Assembly (NCBI GenBank): GCA_009663005.1
Contig: CM018898.1
Location: forward strand, 3,930,633-3,940,632
DNA length: 10,000 bases
From: Actinidia chinensis
Lineage: Eukaryota; Streptophyta; Magnoliopsida; Ericales; Actinidiaceae
Direction: 5' to 3'
Shown here: positions 7,656 through 10,000 of the stretch, one piece after another
How the letters are laid out: each line of letters opens with the position of its first letter
Position numbering within the stretch: the stretch's first letter is position 1
Notes under the pieces: generated by a model
Database searches by the model: none
The model's input: the letters and a program-made list of their open reading frames with translations, nothing else
What the model was told of the DNA's origin: nothing
Translations under genes and position numbers: made by a program

Positions 7656-7906
7656 ACCTTACTTGGACAATGAAGGTGACTGAAAAGTGTGATCTGTAAA
7701 GCTTTGGAGTATTAGCCCTAGAAGTGATTAAAGGAATGCATCCAGGAGATTTTGTTTCCGCATTCCCAACACCCGCTGTGGAAATTGTACATTACATCTA
7801 GACCAATGCTTTTTACCTCCCTCTCCTGAAGATCATTATAAATATGGCAATTGCATGCTTGCATGCCAATCCACAATCTAGGCCACCAATGAAGATTGTT
7901 TCATAG
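7656..7906 (+). other. Kinase C-lobe exon 2 of copy 2
   Basis: One frame runs through the whole exon: MKVTEKCDL, stop, SFGVLALEVIKG, HPGDFVSAFPTPAVE, stop, then an IINMAIACLHANPQSRPPM end and the final TAG at 7904-7906. The first stop is a TAT to TAA change at the Tyr of the CDVYSFG motif. The second (TAG) lies where LDQRL is expected, and roughly ten codons are missing around there without a frame change. The exon is much better kept than its partner at 2960-3258. Confidence 0.8.
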
Positions 7907-8744
7907 TTGTTATCTACCAGAACAATTTCTTAGAGCCTCAGAGATTCCTATACCAGTAGTGCAAAGCTATTTTGTCTAGGAATTACCATTAGATATCAAT
8001 GAAACCAAATGCTCTCAGCATATTGTGGTGTAACATACGTTTCTTTTTCTTTTTTGGGTATCAATTTATATAGGACTATGTATTATGAGTGAAGATTGTT
8101 TGCATGTGCCTTTCATACTGAATGAAAGATGACTATCGCAATAAATGCAATTGTTGATACAAATTAGGATTTAGGACAACTTACACCAGTGGTCTCTGTA
8201 ATTTTCTTTTGAGCATTTATAAGAACCATTGGTCTTTCAGTTTTCCAATTGTCTCACCGACAATCCTTATTAAGATTGGATAGTATAATGACCAACATTA
8301 TTGCTCATTGACAACTCTTAAGAGAGGGGCATTTTTCATTTTAGACATTACACCCCTCTTTCTTCCTTGAAATGGATGCACTGCTAGATACATTTTGTTT
8401 GCAACAAGAATCTTATTGCGACAAGAATTTTCTTCTTGTAATCAAGGAAGTCATCCAATATTGTTGACCTTAGAAAGCATTTCTTACAAGAAGTTGCGAT
8501 GGTGGGCTTTAGTTTCTACCCAAAAAACCAAGCAGCCCTTCTCAGCAATAGTCGTGTCGCTGGTGTATGACAAAATAAGATCCTCTAATTTTTGTAGATT
8601 TCCATGTCCATAGGTATAGGGATGTCATTCATGCCAGTGCCCAAATGTAATGCTGACACAAGTGTTCGTGTCCTATATCTTCAGTGATTCATAATTGTTG
8701 GATCAGCCTTCTGACATCTCATTAGAAAACCAATTCATGCCTAG
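7907..8744. other. 3' flank of copy 2, no gene recognised
   Basis: AT-rich non-coding DNA. Patches match the flank of copy 1: 'caaagctattttgt' near 7960 (partner near 3272), 'acaaaata.gat.ct' with 'ttttgtaga.ttcca.gtcc' near 8571-8608 (partner near 5268-5302), and 'ttcatgccagtg' at 8628-8639 (partner 5510-5521). The spacing between patches is much shorter than in copy 1, so sequence was inserted in copy 1 or lost here. The weak open frame at 8395-8613 has no recognisable protein content. Confidence 0.5.
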
Positions 8745-8969
8745 TGAAGGATATTAAATCTCACATAAATTAATTAGTTTTGTTTGCTAGAACTGGTTAC
8801 AGAGTTGGTTGAAGTTAGTTTTAGTAGTTTTAGTAGTTATCCATTTGAGTAGTTAGAGTAGTAATTCCTTATCTTGATTTTGTAACTAATTCTAATATAA
8901 ATACACAATGTAATAGAAGTTCAATAGATATACAAGAAATTCTCTTTTCTTCTCATTTCGAATTTGTTA
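8745..8969 (+). repeat. Putative 5' LTR of the copia element
   Basis: The left edge is set at TGAAGGATATTAAATC, because similarity to the copy 1 flank ends just before it and plant copia LTRs start with TG. The right edge is set by the primer-binding site at 8970. It is about 225 bases, short but normal for copia. It contains a TATAAATA box (8896-8903) and, just upstream, imperfect repeats of TTAGTAGTT-like units (about 8814-8872) in the U3 position. The right end reads TTGTTA, not the usual CA, so either the end is mutated or a few spacer bases precede the primer site. The partner LTR is not in the window, so the edges are provisional. Confidence 0.6.
8896..8903 (+). promoter_or_regulatory. 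LTR TATA box
   Basis: TATAAATA, about 75 bases before the primer-binding site, the expected U3/R promoter position. It would drive transcription of the element. Confidence 0.6.
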
Positions 8970-8982
8970 TGGTATCATAGCA
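8970..8982 (+). other. Primer-binding site, initiator tRNA-Met type
   Basis: TGGTATCATAGCA matches the standard plant copia primer site TGGTATCAGAGC except for one base (T in place of G at 8978). That site is complementary to the 3' end of initiator tRNA-Met and primes minus-strand DNA synthesis. Confidence 0.85.
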
Positions 8983-9037
8983 ATCTGCTTCTCTTCTTCT
9001 CTGTTTTTATTGATTCTATTCTTCTCTGTTGATTTCT

Positions 9038-10000
9038 ATGGAAAATTCAAAATCTGAAAATTCTAGATCATCAATCAGCAAGTCAGCCATTGATGAACCT
9101 TCAAGGCCTTATTTCCTCCATCATTCTGATGGTCCAGGTCTTGTTCTTGTCTCGCAACCTTTGATAGGAGATAACTATGCCTCCTGGAATCAAGCAATGA
9201 TAATCTTTATCAGTCAAGAACAAGTCACAAACCTGAAGGTAATGACATAAACCTTCTTAATTCATTGATTAGGAATAATAATGTAGTTATTTCCTGGACC
9301 CTGAACTCAGTTTCCAAAGAAATTTCTGCTAGTGTTATTTTCTTTGATTCTGAATGTGAAATCTGGATTGATCTTAAGGATCGTTTCCAACAAAGAAATG
9401 GGCCTAGAATTTTTCAGCTACGTCAAGAATTGTTAAGTCATATTCAAGATCAAAGCCCTTCTAGTGTCTATTTCACTAAACTAAAGACTGGGAAGAATTG
9501 AATAACTATAGACCTGCATGTTCTTGTGGAAATTGCACCTGCGACGGTGTCAAGAAACTCAATTCTCATTACCAAATGGAATACATCATGTCATTTCTTA
9601 TTAGTTTACATGATTCTTTTGCACAAATTCGAGGTCAATTACTCCTCATGGATCCTCTACGTCCCATAAACTAAGTATTTTCTTTAATTTATCAAGAGGA
9701 ACATCAAACGAAAATTGGTATTCATACAAATTCAAGTTCTAATTCTGCTGATACTATAGCTTTCGCTATCAAGAATGATAATCTTAAGAGGTTCACAGAT
9801 GACATTGGTTCTTATAAATCTTAAAGTTCTAATTGTGGAGGATATCGAGGCAGTCACAATTCTTCTAACTATAATTCTGGAGGATATAAAGGACAGAAAA
9901 AGGATAGACCTTTTTGTACACATTGTAATTTTCATGGTCATACCATTGAGAAATGTTACAAAATTCATGGCTATCTACCTGGTTCAAGCCAAGATCAAGA
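9038..10000 (+). pseudogene. gag: Copia gag, frameshifted and truncated by window end
   Basis: Encodes the capsid/nucleocapsid part of a copia polyprotein. The ATG at 9038 (MENSKSEN) is preferred, as the first ATG after the leader. The N-terminus shows the copia gag_3-type motif (YFLHHSDGPGLVLVSQPL, then NYASWNQAM). The frame then breaks three ways. First, a small loss near 9225-9235 shifts it, and the original frame ends at TAA 9248-9250. The second frame carries the UBN2-like middle (VISWTLNSVSKEISASV and WIDLKDRFQQ) until a further small loss near 9487-9491, with a stop at 9499-9501. The third frame continues (DWEELNNYRPAC, FLISLHDSFAQIRGQLLL) with stops at 9672-9674 and 9822-9824, then a Gly/Ser/Asn-rich linker and the zinc knuckle. 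Both frameshifts fit losses of 3n+1 bases. No functional Gag can be made. Confidence 0.87.
9915..9956 (+). other. CCHC zinc knuckle of gag
   Basis: Cys-X2-Cys-X4-His-X4-Cys: Cys codons at 9915, 9924 and 9954 and His at 9939, followed by YKIHGYLPG. This is the nucleic-acid-binding nucleocapsid motif of copia Gag. All four zinc ligands are present although the rest of gag is broken. Confidence 0.9.

Larger units (their letters stand above)
6965..7906 (+). pseudogene. LRR receptor-like kinase pseudogene, LRR domain deleted (copy 2)
   Basis: Tandem duplicate of the receptor kinase at 171-3258, same strand. The start codon has become ATA (6965-6967). The signal peptide (LVSIFLFALLF) and LRRNT cap (EEANALLKWKASLQSA) are still readable. 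A one-base loss near 7174 shifts the frame at the CHW motif. After the IIRLNL end of the cap (about 7226) the sequence jumps directly to the kinase N-lobe (LVYEYLKKG, about 7279-7305), so about 2.1 kb of LRRs, membrane helix, P-loop and catalytic Lys are gone compared with copy 1. A TAG follows at 7306-7308. Further on: IVYRT in place of IVHRD (7432-7446), DFS in place of DFG (7497-7505), an intron with both splice signals (7580-7655), and exon 2 readable in one frame to 7906 with two internal stops. It could not make a receptor or an active kinase. Confidence 0.87.
8745..10000 (+). mobile_element. Ty1/copia LTR retrotransposon, 5' part (runs off window end)
   Basis: Left LTR (about 8745-8969), tRNA-Met-type primer-binding site (8970-8982), short leader, then a copia gag with zinc knuckle. 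The order LTR-PBS-gag and the gag type identify a plant copia element on the + strand. Protease, integrase, reverse transcriptase/RNase H and the right LTR would lie beyond 10000. Two frameshifts and two stops in gag show it is not autonomous. It sits at the 3' edge of the duplicated block of receptor-kinase copy 2, so it probably inserted after or at the boundary of that duplication. Confidence 0.88.

Noticed and set aside
9732..9968. 78-codon open frame on the minus strand
   Set aside because: Antisense shadow of the copia gag C-terminal part, where the + strand carries a clear zinc knuckle.
1..10000. tRNA, rRNA, CRISPR, bacterial operon signals
   Set aside because: No cloverleaf with a GGTTCGAAT-type B box, no rRNA core sequence and no regularly spaced repeats were found by eye. 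The content is plant nuclear.

Overview
This is plant nuclear DNA, almost certainly from a eudicot. A woody Rosaceae species (apple, pear or Prunus type) is my best guess, from the style of the receptor-kinase signal peptide and LRR N-cap; I could not test this. The window is gene-poor, AT-rich and full of decayed sequence. I see no intact protein-coding gene. No bacterial features, rRNA, tRNA or CRISPR array were recognised.

Layout: (1) Positions 1-3258 hold the upstream region and body of a broken leucine-rich-repeat receptor-like kinase (LRR-RLK) of the MIK2 / MDIS1-interacting receptor kinase 2-like type. The order is signal peptide, LRRNT cap, about 1.6 kb of scrambled LRRs, membrane segment, kinase N-lobe, intron and kinase C-lobe exon. 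(2) Positions 3259-5627 are non-coding 3' flank, with a C-rich island (about 3541-4080), a CA/TA microsatellite (4711-4787) and no supportable gene. (3) Positions 5628-6821 lie between the two receptor-kinase copies. They hold antisense LTR-like sequence, a 57-base T run and unassigned sequence. (4) Positions 6822-7906 are a second, tandem, same-strand copy of the receptor kinase. Nearly the whole LRR domain has been deleted, so the LRRNT cap runs straight into the kinase. (5) Positions 7907-8744 are its 3' flank, which still matches parts of the 3' flank of copy 1. (6) From about 8745 to the window end lies the 5' part of a Ty1/copia LTR retrotransposon: LTR, primer-binding site and a disabled gag ending in a CCHC zinc knuckle. 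It continues past the window.

The story is a segmental tandem duplication of a stress or cell-wall-sensing type LRR-RLK locus, including promoter and 3' flank. Both copies then became pseudogenes by different routes: copy 1 by many small indels, copy 2 by one large internal deletion plus point lesions. A copia element landed at the 3' edge of copy 2. I found no convincing new biological system. The most informative items are the LRR-deleted chimera, the different damage in the two copies, and the poly-T/poly-A scar.
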